A stretch of 64,000 nucleotides of DNA from Bog-756 sp963727075 (GCA_963727075.1 CAVSET010000002.1:372001-436000), one strand, 5' to 3'; shown: positions 10,250-20,908, counted from the stretch's first letter. The notes: generated by a model not told the origin, from the sequence alone. Program-made: numbers and translations.

Positions 10250-11909
10250 CAGGCCTCCTCGTGCGGTCGGTGGCCGGTGGCGCCGACGATCTCCCGGAGC
10301 GTGGCGTCGAGCCAATCGGGGACGGCGGGGCCGCCGTAGGTGATGCTGCCGATCGGTCGGGGGTGGCTGCGAAGGCCGAGCCAGCCCGCGCCGACCACCA
10401 GCTCCGCACCGGCCAGCGCCGTCGCCTCGGGGTGGCCGAGCAGGTGGGCGACGAGCTCACCGGCCGGTTGGCCGGCGGCCTCCTCCGAGAGCCTCGATGC
10501 TCGCGGCGAAGGCCGTGACGCGCCCGTCGGTCGCAGCCGGCGGCCACCCGCGCCAGCTGCGCCGAGGCCTGGGCTCGACTGCGGCCTCCCGTGGTGGCGG
10601 CGTCGGTGAGGGTCACCAGCTGGACCGGGCGGGCGGCGCCGGCGGCGTAGTCGGCGGCCGCCCGGGCCCATCCGGCGTCGGTATGGATGTGCTCGACGAT
10701 CCCGCGGTGCTCGGCGAGCACCCGCTCCCAACCGTCCGTCGAGGCGGCCGTCGGCTGACGACCGGCGGGCGCGACGACGATGGCGTCGATCGGCCCGGCG
10801 GCTTCGACGACGGAGCGCAGCGCGTCGGCGGCGTCGCCGAAGCCGTGAGCGACCTCGACGCGGTGGCAGGTGATGGACCGGGCCTCGAGCGCGGCGGTGA
10901 GCGACGCGGCCAATCGCGGGCGGTCGGTGACGACGGCACAGGACCGCACCTGCGCCGATGCCACCTCGGTCGGGGGCCGGCTCGTCGAAGATCGGCCCGA
11001 ACCGGGGGTTGCCGCCGCCGCTCGCTCGCCTGGCTGGCCTCGGCCGTGGCGAAGGCGCGGGGGATGACGGCCTCGAGCACCCGGGCGAGGGAGACCACCT
11101 CGTCGCTGCGCACCACCTCGAGGAGGCGGGGCTCGTCGATGACCGCCACCTCCGAGCCGCCGGCGAAGAGCACCCGGCCGTTGCACCACCCGAATCCGTC
11201 ACCGACGAGGTAGGCGCCGAGCGGCCCGAGGTCCTCGGGGCCCGGCATCGACAGGAAGGAGATTCCGCCACCGCCCGACTGGCCCGCCTGCCGAGCGCGC
11301 TCGAGGGCAGGCGGCGACCATCCGGGTGGCCGCGATGGGCGACATGGCGTTGACGGTCACGCCCGGCGGCGCCTGCCGGCCCAGCTGCCACGTGAGGGCG
11401 GCGACGGCCCGCTTGGCGCAGCTGTAGGCGCCGGCATCGGCGGCCCGCCACCCCGAGCCGGAGGTGACGCCGAGGACGCGGCCGTGCCCGGCGGCGGCCA
11501 TGAGCGGCAGCGCGGCGTCGAGCACGTTGAGGTAGCCCCCGAGGTGCACGGCCAGCACCGCGAGCCAGTCCTCCTCGGTGCCCTGGGCGAAGTAGGTCTG
11601 CCGGGTGATGCCGGCGACGTTGACGACGGCGTCGAGCCCGCCGTGCTCGTCGACCAGCTCCCGGAACAGGCCGCGGACCGCCTCGCCGTCGGTCACCGAC
11701 ACCGACGAGGCCCGGGCCGAGCCACCCGCCGCCACGATGCGGCCGGCGGTGGTCTCCTCGGGCTCCGGGAGCCGCTCGGAGCCGTCGAGGGTGACGAGGG
11801 GGTCGACGGTGACGACGAACCAGCCGCCACGGCCGAGCTCCTCGGCGATGGCCGCTCCGATCCCGCCCCCGCCGCCGGTCACGACGGCGACCCGCTGACG
11901 CGCGCTCAC
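10249..11909 (-). pseudogene. Tandem short-chain dehydrogenase, multiple frame breaks
   Basis: The GTG start at 11909 overlaps the monooxygenase stop by four bases (GTGA). The first 200 residues are a classical SDR: Rossmann motif VTGGGGGIGAAIAEEL, NVAG, and the active-site region with GVTSGSGW and YSCAK (Tyr-x-x-x-Lys). After breaks near 11310, 11030, 10975 and 10510 a second SDR-like half follows (VRSCAVVTDRPRLAAS, AIVVAPAGR), without an obvious catalytic Tyr/Lys pair. The intact protein would be about 550 residues. It likely oxidises or reduces a hydroxyl/ketone next to the Baeyer-Villiger step. The many breaks argue for decay or locally poor sequence. Confidence 0.6.
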
Positions 11910-13734
11910 GACGCCGTCGACCGGACCTCGAGCTCCAGGCCCTCGAGGCTGCCGGCCTCGAGCCACTGCTCGAGCAGCTCGCGGTAGCCGAACCAGTCGC
12001 CCAACCCGCGGCCGTAGTTGCCGTTGCGGGGGTTCATCGCTTCGGGGTGGCCCTCGTTGTTGATGCGCGACGGCGTGCAGGCGGACATGACGGCGCTGCG
12101 TCGACGAAGGAGTCGACGATCTTCTCGCGTCCACGCCTCCTCGGCCTCGGCGCTCACGTCGAACACCTCCACGCCCTGCTGCTCGAGCAGCCCGACGGCG
12201 CCGCCGATGAACTCGGCCCCGAGCACGGCCAGCTGCGTGTAGTTGACGGTCACCACCGCCTGCTGTCCCGGCGCCGGCATGACGAACAGGTTCGGGAAGC
12301 CACGGCTCATCATCCCGAACAGGCTGGCGGCACCGTCGGCCCACTTCTCGGCCAGGGTGACACCGCCCCGACCGACGATCTCGTGGCCGGCACGACGGAA
12401 GAGCGGGGTGAGCTCGGCCTCGAAGCCGGTGCCGTAGATGATGCAGTCGACCTCGTACTGCTGCCCGTCGACGACCGGGCCCTGCTCGGTGATCCGCTCG
12501 ATCCCGGCGGGGCAGTCGATCAGCGTGACGTTGGGGTTGTTGAACGCCGGCAGGTACTCGTCGTGGAAGCACGGCCGCTTGCACAGGTACCGGTAGTACG
12601 GCTTGAGGATCTCGGCCGTGGCCGGGTCGGCCACCAGCTCCTCGACCCGGCGCCGGTGCGCTCTCCATGATCCGGTAGTCGAGCTCCTCGGCGCTGCGCA
12701 GGTACTCGGCCATCGTCATGCCCTCGTCTCGCGGGGGGTGCTGGACGGCGGCGTAGTGGTGCGTCCACCCGTCGTCCACCTGGTCGACCTCGACGGGCCG
12801 GCCCATGATGATCGCCTGGAAGTTGTCCATCCGGGCCCGCTGCCAGCCCGGCTCGAGCCCGTGGGCGAAGTCGGGATCGGTGGGCCGGTTGCCCCGCTCG
12901 CCGATGGCCGACGGCGTGCGCTGGAACACGTAGAGGTGCTTCGCCGACTCGGCCAGCGGCGGCACGCACTGGATGCCGCTCGCCCCGGTGCCGATCAGGC
13001 CGACGACCTTGTCCGCCAGGCCGGTGAGGGGCTCGTGCGGCCCGCCGCCGGTGTACCCGTAGTCCCACCGCGCCGTGTGGAACGAGCGCCCGGCGAAGTC
13101 CTCCATGCCCGGGATGGTGGGCAGCTTCATGAGGTTGAGGATCCCGACGGCCAGGACGTACCAGCGGCAGCTGACCTCGTCGCCGCGGTCGGTGCGGATC
13201 CGCCACCGGGCCACGTCCTCGTCCCACTCGGCGCGGGTCACCCCGGTGTGGAAGAGGGCGTCGTCCACGAGGTCGAACCGCTCGGCGATCGCCTCGAGGT
13301 GGTCGCCGGATCTCCTCGCCGAAGGCGTACCGCTGGGTCGGGATGTAGTCGAGCTCCTCGAGCATCGGGAGGTAGATGTACGACTCGACGTCGCACATCA
13401 CGCCCGGGTAGCGGTTCCAGTACCAGGTGCCCCCGATGCCGCCCGCCTGGTCGACGATGCGGATCCGCTCGATGCCGGCCTTGCGGAGGTGGGCGCCGGC
13501 GAGGACGCCGGCGATCCCCCCGCCCACGATCACGACATCGACGTCGTCGGCGACCGGGTCGCGCTCGATGACCGGCGTGAACGGGTCGTCACGGTAGCGG
13601 GCGAAGTGCTCGTCGGTCCGCAGGTCGCGGATGTCGGCCCGGCCGGGGACCAGCCGCTTGTCGCGCTCGGCGAGGTACTTGGCGCGGACGGCCTCGGGGT
13701 CGTAGCTCGCGGCCGTTGGATGGAACCCAGGCAT
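11906..13734 (-). pseudogene. Baeyer-Villiger monooxygenase-like flavoprotein, two frame breaks
   Basis: The joined product is about 608 residues. It has an FAD-binding GGGIAGVLAG motif, the family segment GGTWYWNRYPGVMCDVESY, the Baeyer-Villiger fingerprint FAGRSFHTARWDY (FxGxxxHxxxW), and a second nucleotide site GLIGTGASGIQ for NADPH. The frame changes near 13312 and near 12655; both sides continue the family. It converts ketones to esters or lactones with NADPH and O2. It is first in a three-gene minus-strand operon whose SDR and amidohydrolase would supply the ketone and open the product. All three genes are frame-broken while flanking genes are intact. Confidence 0.65.
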
Positions 13735-13960
13735 GTCGCAACTCTAGGCCAAGTCTGGCGATCGGCCTCGGGGGCGGGGAGCTCCCGAACACTGAGGCTG
13801 GTGCGTCTGGACGAGAACGTCGGAGCCGTGAACATCGAGCTCGGGTTGGACGGCCAGATCGAGGCCGGCGCCTCGAAGATCCGGGTTCACGGGGCTGCAG
13901 CATGGGTTGTGGTGTACGCGAGCCGCGAGCTGATCGCCCTTCATCGTCCACGGACCCCGA

Positions 13961-15376
13961 TCATGGACCGACCGGGGCGTCACGATCGATAGCGATCCGA
14001 AGCTGGTCCAGCGAGTCGTGTAGGGCGTCGATGATCAGCCACGGGTCGGGGACGCTCGTCGGGCAGGCCAGCAACGAGACGCCAAGTGCGCCCTCGTAGC
14101 TCCATGCCGTGATGTTGAGGCCGATCCCTTCAAGGATCGGTCCCACCGAGTAGAGCGCTTCGAGTTCGATAGGGCCGAAGAAGATCCGGTCTCTTGGCCC
14201 AGCCACATTGGACAACACGACGTTGAGTGGTGGGTTCATTCGGTCGGCGAGGTGTGATCGACTCCAGATCCTCACTGCGGAACGGTAGATCTGAGGTGGG
14301 ACGACATCCGCCCGTTGGGCTAGGACATCGTGTCCGAGAAGTCCCCGGACCTCCTTTGACGCCTCCAACCCCTCGTGGATCTTGCGGAGACGCACGAGCG
14401 GGTCGGCGATGTCGGTGCCTATGGATACGTAGAGAGTATCGACCCGGTTCCCCGACATTCGGGCCACATTCGGATCGGTGGACACGGGGACACTGGCCAC
14501 AAGCGGGCGATCGGGTAGTTCTCCTCGGCCGGAGAGGTAGGAACGCAGGGCACCTCCGCACACCGCCACATAGACGTCATTGAGGGTGGTGCCGGCGGCT
14601 CGCCGGATGGCCTTGAAGTCCGCGAGCGGCATGTTGCTCATGGCAAAGGTCCGCTCGGTCGTAATGGAAACATTGAAGGATGTCTTGGGGATGTGGTGTA
14701 GTGGTAGTGGCGGCTTGGGTGTGAAGCTCCGTCGGCGGTGCTCGGAGGTACGGGCCTGCTTCATCGATTGCCGCAGCAGGTGGGGCACGCCCTTCCAGCG
14801 TGTTACCTGTTCGTGTGCGGCCGCCGAGAGCAGTTGGCGTCTCGTCGGGATCGGCTCGGGCCGCCATGGATCATCGATGTGCTCCGCCGACGGTTCGACG
14901 GTGGCACCTTGTACCGCGTTCTGGAGGAGTGCGACGGCAGCCGACCCGTCAGCCACGGCATGGTGGATCTTCACCACGACGGCGATCCGGCCCTTGGACA
15001 GACCCTCGAGTACGAGGAGTTCCCAGAGCGGTCTGTCTCGAGCCAGGGGGGTACTTGCGAACGCGGCCACCGCCGCGGCGAGCTGTCGATCGTTGCCAGG
15101 TCCGTCGAGTACCTGCCGACTGAGGTGGCGCCTCAAGTCGAACCCGGGGTCCTCAACCCAGACTGGGTGACCCAGGCCACCGGGCACCGGAACGACCCGC
15201 CGGCGGAAGGGGGGAAGCCTGACGAGCAGCTGCTCGAGTACCTCGACCAGCGTCTCGTACGAGAACCCGCCCTCGAGGGCGGACACATTGGATACCGCCA
15301 CCTTGATCGTGTGCATGTGGGCGGTGGTGGTCTCTGAGTACAGGAACTTGGCGTCGAGCCCCGTCATCGTCTCCAC
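13961..15376 (-). CDS. Wax ester synthase / diacylglycerol acyltransferase (WS/DGAT)
   Basis: A 471-residue bifunctional acyltransferase that makes wax esters and triacylglycerol from acyl-CoA. The N-terminus (MTGLDAKFLYSET) is typical. The catalytic HHAVADG is at about 138-144, the conserved PLWEL lies just before it (116-120), and the C-terminal half has the usual NVVLSNVAGP segment. The GTG at 15376 and the ATG at 15367 are both possible starts. It begins three bases after the alpha/beta hydrolase stop, so the two form a minus-strand operon. In mycobacteria several members, such as Tgs1, belong to the DosR dormancy regulon. No DosR-like box is visible at this operon. Confidence 0.93.
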   Translation of the reverse strand: METMTGLDAKFLYSETTTAHMHTIKVAVSNVSALEGGFSYETLVEVLEQLLVRLPPFRRRVVPVPGGLGHPVWVEDPGFDLRRHLSRQVLDGPGNDRQLAAAVAAFASTPLARDRPLWELLVLEGLSKGRIAVVVKIHHAVADGSAAVALLQNAVQGATVEPSAEHIDDPWRPEPIPTRRQLLSAAAHEQVTRWKGVPHLLRQSMKQARTSEHRRRSFTPKPPLPLHHIPKTSFNVSITTERTFAMSNMPLADFKAIRRAAGTTLNDVYVAVCGGALRSYLSGRGELPDRPLVASVPVSTDPNVARMSGNRVDTLYVSIGTDIADPLVRLRKIHEGLEASKEVRGLLGHDVLAQRADVVPPQIYRSAVRIWSRSHLADRMNPPLNVVLSNVAGPRDRIFFGPIELEALYSVGPILEGIGLNITAWSYEGALGVSLLACPTSVPDPWLIIDALHDSLDQLRIAIDRDAPVGP

Positions 15377-15379
15377 GGT

Positions 15380-16702
15380 TCAGTTCCCGACGACCTCGGC
15401 GGCCTGGGTCACCGAACCTTCGCGAAGAGACTCGACCAGAAAGTCGGCCACCTGCTTGGACCAGACGTAACCGACGTGATTTCCCGAATACCATGAGATG
15501 CGGGGTTTGTCCCAGTGTTCCCACAGCCGCTGTGCCTGGTCGGGACGAGCCAATCGGTCACCGAAACCCGCAAAGATGAAGCGACGATCATGCCGTACGT
15601 TCGCCTCGAATCTCAGAGGGGACACGACCCGGTAGACGTTCTCGGCTGCGCCTCCCATGATCTTGTGCTCGATCGAACGAGCCCGGATGTGACGAGGGCT
15701 GTGGAGGTGGAAGAGGCCGGGGAAGTCCGACACCGGAATACCGGCTACCACCGCATCAAGGCCGTCTTCGATACCGGCCAACAGGGAGACGGTGTAGGCA
15801 CCCAGCGACACCCCGTAGAGACTGATCGAGGTCGCCCCTTGCTGGCGAACCCAGTGGATCAGCCGCCGTATGTCCCAGACGGCCTGGGTGAGACCGTGCA
15901 CTGCGTTCATCAACTCGAACGAGAGGAACGGTTCACCACTCACCAGCGTGACTCGGCGCGGCCCGTGCAATGGCAGAGCCGGTAGCACCACATTCATCCC
16001 CAATTCGCGATGGATCCGGGCGACCTGAAGACCCTGGAAGTCCATGAACGGGAACCCCATGCAGAACCCGTGCACGGCGACCACCCACGGCCGAGGGCCG
16101 TCGGTGTGACGGAGGACGACAGCCGAGGCGGTCTGATTGGCCCCGAATGCCATCCACCGATCGCGCCCAGGCTCACCGGTACGAGGTTCGAAACCACTGT
16201 CCCAGCTCAGCCGGTCGTAGTCGAGACCCATCGCCCAGCCTCGGCTCTCGGCCACCTCCCGACGGACAAGGGGAGGAGGCGTGCGGTGGTAGGAGCGCGG
16301 GTCCTCGATCCAGCCATTCCGGGTGTACAGGGTGTCGGCATGGGCGAGCTCGACCGCCACCCTGGCATAGTCCCCCGGAAGCGGGAACCGACGAGGGGTC
16401 AGGGCCATGGCCAGGAGGGCCTCGTCCATGGCCACTTGAGCGGCGAGGCCGACGGAGAGGTGTGGAGCGGGCAGTGAGTCGGCCACCTCCCCCCACAGCA
16501 GCGCGGATCCGACGAACTGGAGCGTGCGCGGTATGGCCCGGGTGGCTCGGATCAGGGCCCGACGATGGAGAAAGTTGGTGACAGCCCGGATTGGTCCAGC
16601 GAGGAGGCGGTCGACGGCCGACGGTGAGGGAGATTGCACGGTCCCGTCATGCGTGTCGGCGATCTGACCACCGGACTCGGTGACAAGTTCGGCCTCCCCC
16701 AT
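15380..16702 (-). CDS. Alpha/beta hydrolase
   Basis: A 440-residue protein with an alpha/beta hydrolase core in its second half: WVVAVHGFCMGFPF (oxyanion region), nucleophile elbow YGVSLGAY, a following IPVSDF segment and a late histidine (SGNHVGY). The N-terminal 150 residues are an extra helical region without a recognised domain. ATG 16702 is chosen over in-frame starts further up because GGGGAAGG lies about six bases upstream. It is first in the operon with WS/DGAT and faces the acyl-CoA synthetase across 119 bases. The pairing suggests lipase or thioesterase activity in storage-lipid turnover. Specificity is inferred from context only. Confidence 0.8.
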   Translation of the reverse strand: MGEAELVTESGGQIADTHDGTVQSPSPSAVDRLLAGPIRAVTNFLHRRALIRATRAIPRTLQFVGSALLWGEVADSLPAPHLSVGLAAQVAMDEALLAMALTPRRFPLPGDYARVAVELAHADTLYTRNGWIEDPRSYHRTPPPLVRREVAESRGWAMGLDYDRLSWDSGFEPRTGEPGRDRWMAFGANQTASAVVLRHTDGPRPWVVAVHGFCMGFPFMDFQGLQVARIHRELGMNVVLPALPLHGPRRVTLVSGEPFLSFELMNAVHGLTQAVWDIRRLIHWVRQQGATSISLYGVSLGAYTVSLLAGIEDGLDAVVAGIPVSDFPGLFHLHSPRHIRARSIEHKIMGGAAENVYRVVSPLRFEANVRHDRRFIFAGFGDRLARPDQAQRLWEHWDKPRISWYSGNHVGYVWSKQVADFLVESLREGSVTQAAEVVGN

Positions 16703-16821
16703 GGGCGCCCTTCCCCAACTGTGGTGCCTCGCCGATCCAGCGGGGCTCGCCACCTGGGATACTAGCTCTTGTGTTCGCATATGACAGGTGCATGTAGAAC
16801 CATCGATCATCGAGGAGGGCT

Positions 16822-18453
16822 GTGGCGTTCAATCTCGCTGATCTCTTTGAGAGCGTCGTCGACCAGGTGGGTAGTCAAACCGCGATGGTGTCTGGTGCTC
16901 GAAGGCTCACCTACGCCGAGTTGGACCAACGGGCCAACCGCCTTGCCCACTACTTCGAGGGCAGGGGAGTCGGCCCAGGCGATCACATCGGTCTACAGCT
17001 GGCGAACGGAACCGAGTACATCGAAGGCATGCTCGCCTGTTTCAAAGCTCGTGCCGTGCCCATCAATGTCAACTACCGCTACAAGGTGGGCGAGCTGGAA
17101 TACATCTACCAAGACGCGGCGCTGGCCGGTCTGATCTTCCACAGTCGATTTGCCAGGGCAGTGACCGGTGCCCTCGGTGCTTCTTCCGGGTCTCCTAGCC
17201 TTCTGGAGGTCTCCGATGGAAGTAGGTCATCGGGCGTCGCCGAGGACTACGAGGCGGCGCTCGACAAAGCCCCCGCCACGCGGGGGTTCCCGCTACGGCG
17301 ATCCGACGATCTCTACTGCGTCTACACCGGCGGGACGACGGGCATGCCCAAGGGCGTGCTCTGGCGACACGACGACATCTTCTTTGCCGCCATGGGAGGC
17401 GGCGATCCACTGTCGCTCGGCAACCACATTGTCGCTCCCGACGAGCTTGCTGAACGGGTCCTGCGCCCTGGCATCACGGCCCTTGCCATACCGCCGTTTG
17501 TGCATGCAGCCGGGCACTGGTTGGCATTCTCAACCATGTTCGGCGGCGGGAAGATCGTCACTGTCGAGAGGGGCATCTTCGATCCATCCGAAGTGTGGCG
17601 GCTCGTCGAACGTGAGTCAGTCAACGTGATCGCAGTCGTCGGCGACGCCATGGCCCGCCCGCTGCTCGACGTGTTGGCGGCCGATCCCGACCGGTACGAC
17701 CTCTCGTCTTTGATGGCCGTGGGGTCAGGTGGCGCGTTGCTGTCACCTTCTACGAAGGCCCAGCTGGCTGAGCTCTTGCCTGGACGCGTTGTTGCCGACC
17801 GCTTCGGGTCTTCCGAGACCGGACAGGTCGGTGGCGAAGCGCCAACCGGGAATCCCTATGGACCGCCCCGTCTGCGTGTCGACGACCGAACCGACGTGCT
17901 CGATGCCGATCTCGAACCGGTTAAGCCTGGCTCCGGTGAGATCGGGCGCCTGGCCAGGGGCGGCCATGTGCCCATCGGCTATATCGGTGATGCAGCCAAG
18001 TCGGCAACGACTTTTGTCGAGCGGGATGGCCAGCGCTGGGCGTTGCCAGGGGATTTGGCGACGGTGGAGACCGACGGGACGATCATCGTGCTGGGCCGAG
18101 GGTCGTTGTGCATCAACACCGGGGGTGAGAAGGTGTTTCCCGATGAGGTGGAGGCGGCGCTGAAGGACCACCCGGACGTCCGTGATGCAATCGTTGTTGG
18201 CATGCCCGACGCCCGCTTCGGTGAGCAGGTCGTGGCATTGGTGCAGCCCAGGACCGGACGCCGGGTCGACACAGGACTACTCCGCCAGTGCGTTCGAGAC
18301 CGGTTGGCCGCGTACAAAGTTCCGAGAGTGATCGTGGTCAGAGAGGAGATCCTCCGGTCACCGAGCGGCAAGCCGGACTATCCGTGGGCGCGATCGATAG
18401 CCGAGTCGGTCAGCATTGACGGTGGCAACGATGGTCAAGACCGGAAGAGTTGA
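16822..18453 (+). CDS. Acyl-CoA synthetase (AMP-binding, FadD-like)
   Basis: A 543-residue ANL-superfamily ligase that activates a carboxylic acid with ATP and CoA. The P-loop YTGGTTGMPKGV is at about 167-178. The A5-like region reads DRFGSSETG, the A7/A8 region includes RWALPGDLATVE and GRGSLCINTGGEKVFPDEVE, and the C-terminal catalytic lysine segment is SPSGKPDY. The GTG start has an excellent GAGGAGG four bases upstream. It diverges from the hydrolase-WS/DGAT operon and may feed acyl-CoA to it. The closest relatives are likely steroid or fatty-acid FadD types; which one cannot be settled by eye. Confidence 0.9.
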   Translation: MAFNLADLFESVVDQVGSQTAMVSGARRLTYAELDQRANRLAHYFEGRGVGPGDHIGLQLANGTEYIEGMLACFKARAVPINVNYRYKVGELEYIYQDAALAGLIFHSRFARAVTGALGASSGSPSLLEVSDGSRSSGVAEDYEAALDKAPATRGFPLRRSDDLYCVYTGGTTGMPKGVLWRHDDIFFAAMGGGDPLSLGNHIVAPDELAERVLRPGITALAIPPFVHAAGHWLAFSTMFGGGKIVTVERGIFDPSEVWRLVERESVNVIAVVGDAMARPLLDVLAADPDRYDLSSLMAVGSGGALLSPSTKAQLAELLPGRVVADRFGSSETGQVGGEAPTGNPYGPPRLRVDDRTDVLDADLEPVKPGSGEIGRLARGGHVPIGYIGDAAKSATTFVERDGQRWALPGDLATVETDGTIIVLGRGSLCINTGGEKVFPDEVEAALKDHPDVRDAIVVGMPDARFGEQVVALVQPRTGRRVDTGLLRQCVRDRLAAYKVPRVIVVREEILRSPSGKPDYPWARSIAESVSIDGGNDGQDRKS

Positions 18454-18564
18454 GGTGGTCCATCGGAGCAGGCTGGTCGTCTCGTGATGTCGGTGGACCT
18501 TCGGCAGCTGCAGTGTCCGGATGTGGTAGCGGAACGCCACTCGAGACAGGAACTCCACTCCCAG

Positions 18565-19428
18565 CTATCCAAGGATGGGAAAGCGGCGTTCCGCTGCCAG
18601 TCGGTCGAGCGTTGCCTGCATGGTCTCGGTGATCTCCTCATAGCACTCGCGGACGATCCCGTCGTCTTGGGCGGCGTCAGGACCGTACTTGGACCAGTGG
18701 ATTGGTTCGCCCAGTTCGACGGTGATCTTCGCCGGAAGCGGCCATGTCGGTATTCCTCCTGGAACGAGTCCGAGTGGCGGCCCGAACACCAGGGGCATGA
18801 CCTTGATGCGGAACACCCGATCGAGCCCGAGGCGCCTTGCGACCTGTTGTCCCCGGGCCAGGACGACAAGGGTCTCATGGGAGCCCACGGAGACGGCGGG
18901 AACGACCGGAGCCTGAGTGCGGAGGGCAAGTCGGATGAAGCCGAGCCGATCCCCAAATTGGATGCGGTTCCGTTGCCACCAAGGTCTGAAGACCTCATAG
19001 TCACCACCTGGGTAGTCGAACAGGATCCCCCCGTCGTTGAGGATCGCCTCCGCGGTCTGGGGCCCGGCTTCGACCGCGCCGGCGCGTTCCAACAGGGGAC
19101 CTATGGCCGGAATCGCGAGCAAGAAGTGGTGGAACAGCGCGTACACGGGCTCGTCTTCGCCTCGCTCCCGCCACCAAGCAGTGAGTAGGACAGGTATGTC
19201 AGGCGGCATCTGACCGCCCGAGTGGTTCCCAATCACGAGAATGGGTCCGTGTTCAGGAAGTCGCTCGAATCCTCTGACCTCTGACCTGAAGTACGCCGCA
19301 TACAGTTCGAGAATCGGTCGGACGGCGCGAAGGAAGGCGGGGTCACGGGCGGAACCCGCCCGAGCAGATGTCACGTCGCGTCTGTCGACCACTCGTGAAC
19401 TATGCACCACACAGGAGCTGTTCGGCAC
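18565..19428 (-). CDS. PlsC-like lysophospholipid acyltransferase
   Basis: A 287-residue acyltransferase of the LPLAT family. The usual NHxxxxD motif appears as NHSGGQMPPD (68-77), where spacing is stretched, and the glycerophosphate-binding motif as DYPGGDYE, in place of the classic EGTR. This variant is typical of actinobacterial diacylglycerol-type acyltransferases rather than of PlsC proper. No signal peptide is visible; one hydrophobic stretch lies near 62-68. It neighbours the acyl-CoA synthetase and WS/DGAT genes, consistent with glycerolipid synthesis. The first 25 residues look non-conserved, so the true start may be internal. Confidence 0.85.
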   Translation of the reverse strand: MPNSSCVVHSSRVVDRRDVTSARAGSARDPAFLRAVRPILELYAAYFRSEVRGFERLPEHGPILVIGNHSGGQMPPDIPVLLTAWWRERGEDEPVYALFHHFLLAIPAIGPLLERAGAVEAGPQTAEAILNDGGILFDYPGGDYEVFRPWWQRNRIQFGDRLGFIRLALRTQAPVVPAVSVGSHETLVVLARGQQVARRLGLDRVFRIKVMPLVFGPPLGLVPGGIPTWPLPAKITVELGEPIHWSKYGPDAAQDDGIVRECYEEITETMQATLDRLAAERRFPILG

Positions 19429-19657
19429 TCAGAGGGTCCCGTTCCTCGCCCCTAGCCGTTTGGCGAAGGAGCCTGCCCGGGGAAACCCGGTACTCACGGC
19501 ACCTTCGATGTCTTCCACTCGAGGCCATAGGCCGGAGTCGAACCCCTGTCTATCTCCGCAACCTGGGGTGCACGAGCGGAGCGTGGCTCCACACACGACG
19601 GGAGCATGGCTCCAGGCACCATGCAGTGACCCCTGGTTGAGTTTGTAGTCGCAATAG

Positions 19658-20908
19658 ATGGCGCCGTCCGCGATGATGAAGGCCATGGCGAAGACCAACG
19701 GATGGGTGGCACCGGGTTTCGAGACCGTGCGCGAGGCGTTCACGGCCAACTTTGATGATGGATTGGAGGCCGGTGCTGCTTTCAGCGCGTATCACCGAGG
19801 GCAGAAGGTGGTCGATCTGTGGGGTGGTGTGGCCGATACGAGAACGGGGCGCTTGTGGGATGAGGACAGTCTCGTACTCGTCTACTCGACCACCAAGGGG
19901 ATCACTGCCATGTGCGCGAACAGACTCATTCAGGAAGGGGCCATTGACGTTGCTGCGCCAGTGGCGAACTACTGGCCCGAATTTGCTCAGGCTGGCAAGG
20001 AGGAGGTGACTGTGGCCGACCTGCTGTCCCACCGGGCCGGGCTTGCATGGACGAACGATCCTCTGTCCTTCGAAGAGGCACTGGCCTGGGAACCTGTGAT
20101 CAAGGCACTTGAGCGCCAGGCACCCTCATGGCCGCCAGGGACCGCCCATGGCTACCACGCCACAACGTACGGTTGGCTGGTTGGCGAGGTGGTGCGCCGG
20201 GTCAGCAGCCGTAGCCTCGGGAGCTACTTGAAGGAGCAGATTGCCGGTCCCCTAGGCGCGGAGTTCTTCGTCGGCCTCCCAGCTTCCGAAGAGCACCGCG
20301 TGGCTCGTCTGGTCTCGTTCCTCGAGTCTTTGGAATCGGGACACACTCTGCAGTCGCTCGATGCACTCGGCGCGACTGGATCCGACGCCGGCAAATACTT
20401 GGCTCCCGACGGACCGCTCTTCAAGGCTCTCGGGGCGCCGGGTGGGGCGTTGTCCGACCCAGGCGTATGGGACGACCCCCGCCTGCATGCGGCCGAGATA
20501 CCGGCGGCCAACGGGATCTGCGACGCCCGATCCCTTGCCTGTCTCTATGCGGCTTGCGTGAGTGAAGTGGCGACCCCTTCCGGCGAAACATTCCGGATTC
20601 TGACCCCAGAGCAGCTCGATCGAACGCTGCTCCCACAAACCGAAGGGCCGGACGTCGTGCTGATGGGGCTGGACATCCAGTGGGGTCTCGGCTTCATGCT
20701 CAACCGGGGGGTCATGGGATCGGCAGGATTCGGTGGCCCACGCTCGTTCGGGCACTTCGGGATGGGTGGCTCGGTCGGTTGGGCGGACCCCGACCTCGAG
20801 CTGGCGATGGGCTACGTCATGACTCAAATGGAGATCGGCACGACAGGGGACAAGCGGAGCTTCCGTCTGTTGCAGGCTTCGGTCCAAGCAGCTCGTCAAG
20901 CTGCTTGA
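19658..20908 (+). CDS. Serine beta-lactamase-like esterase (PF00144)
   Basis: A 416-residue class C beta-lactamase/EstB-type serine hydrolase. Catalytic SxxK is at STTK (77-80), and the conserved tyrosine lies in GYHATTYGW around residue 165. The C-terminal FGHFGMGGSVGWADP segment matches the family's HxG box position. No signal peptide is seen, so it is more likely a cytoplasmic esterase or lipase than a secreted lactamase. ATGs at 19658, 19673, 19676 and 19685 are all possible; 19685 has GAAGG close upstream. It borders the lipid gene block, suggesting ester hydrolysis. Confidence 0.87.
   Translation: MAPSAMMKAMAKTNGWVAPGFETVREAFTANFDDGLEAGAAFSAYHRGQKVVDLWGGVADTRTGRLWDEDSLVLVYSTTKGITAMCANRLIQEGAIDVAAPVANYWPEFAQAGKEEVTVADLLSHRAGLAWTNDPLSFEEALAWEPVIKALERQAPSWPPGTAHGYHATTYGWLVGEVVRRVSSRSLGSYLKEQIAGPLGAEFFVGLPASEEHRVARLVSFLESLESGHTLQSLDALGATGSDAGKYLAPDGPLFKALGAPGGALSDPGVWDDPRLHAAEIPAANGICDARSLACLYAACVSEVATPSGETFRILTPEQLDRTLLPQTEGPDVVLMGLDIQWGLGFMLNRGVMGSAGFGGPRSFGHFGMGGSVGWADPDLELAMGYVMTQMEIGTTGDKRSFRLLQASVQAARQAA

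Noticed and set aside
19530..19560. A tRNA-like GGTTCGACTCC on the minus strand
   Set aside because: The TpsiC-like loop is not flanked by a proper stem, and no acceptor, D or anticodon arms could be drawn around it.
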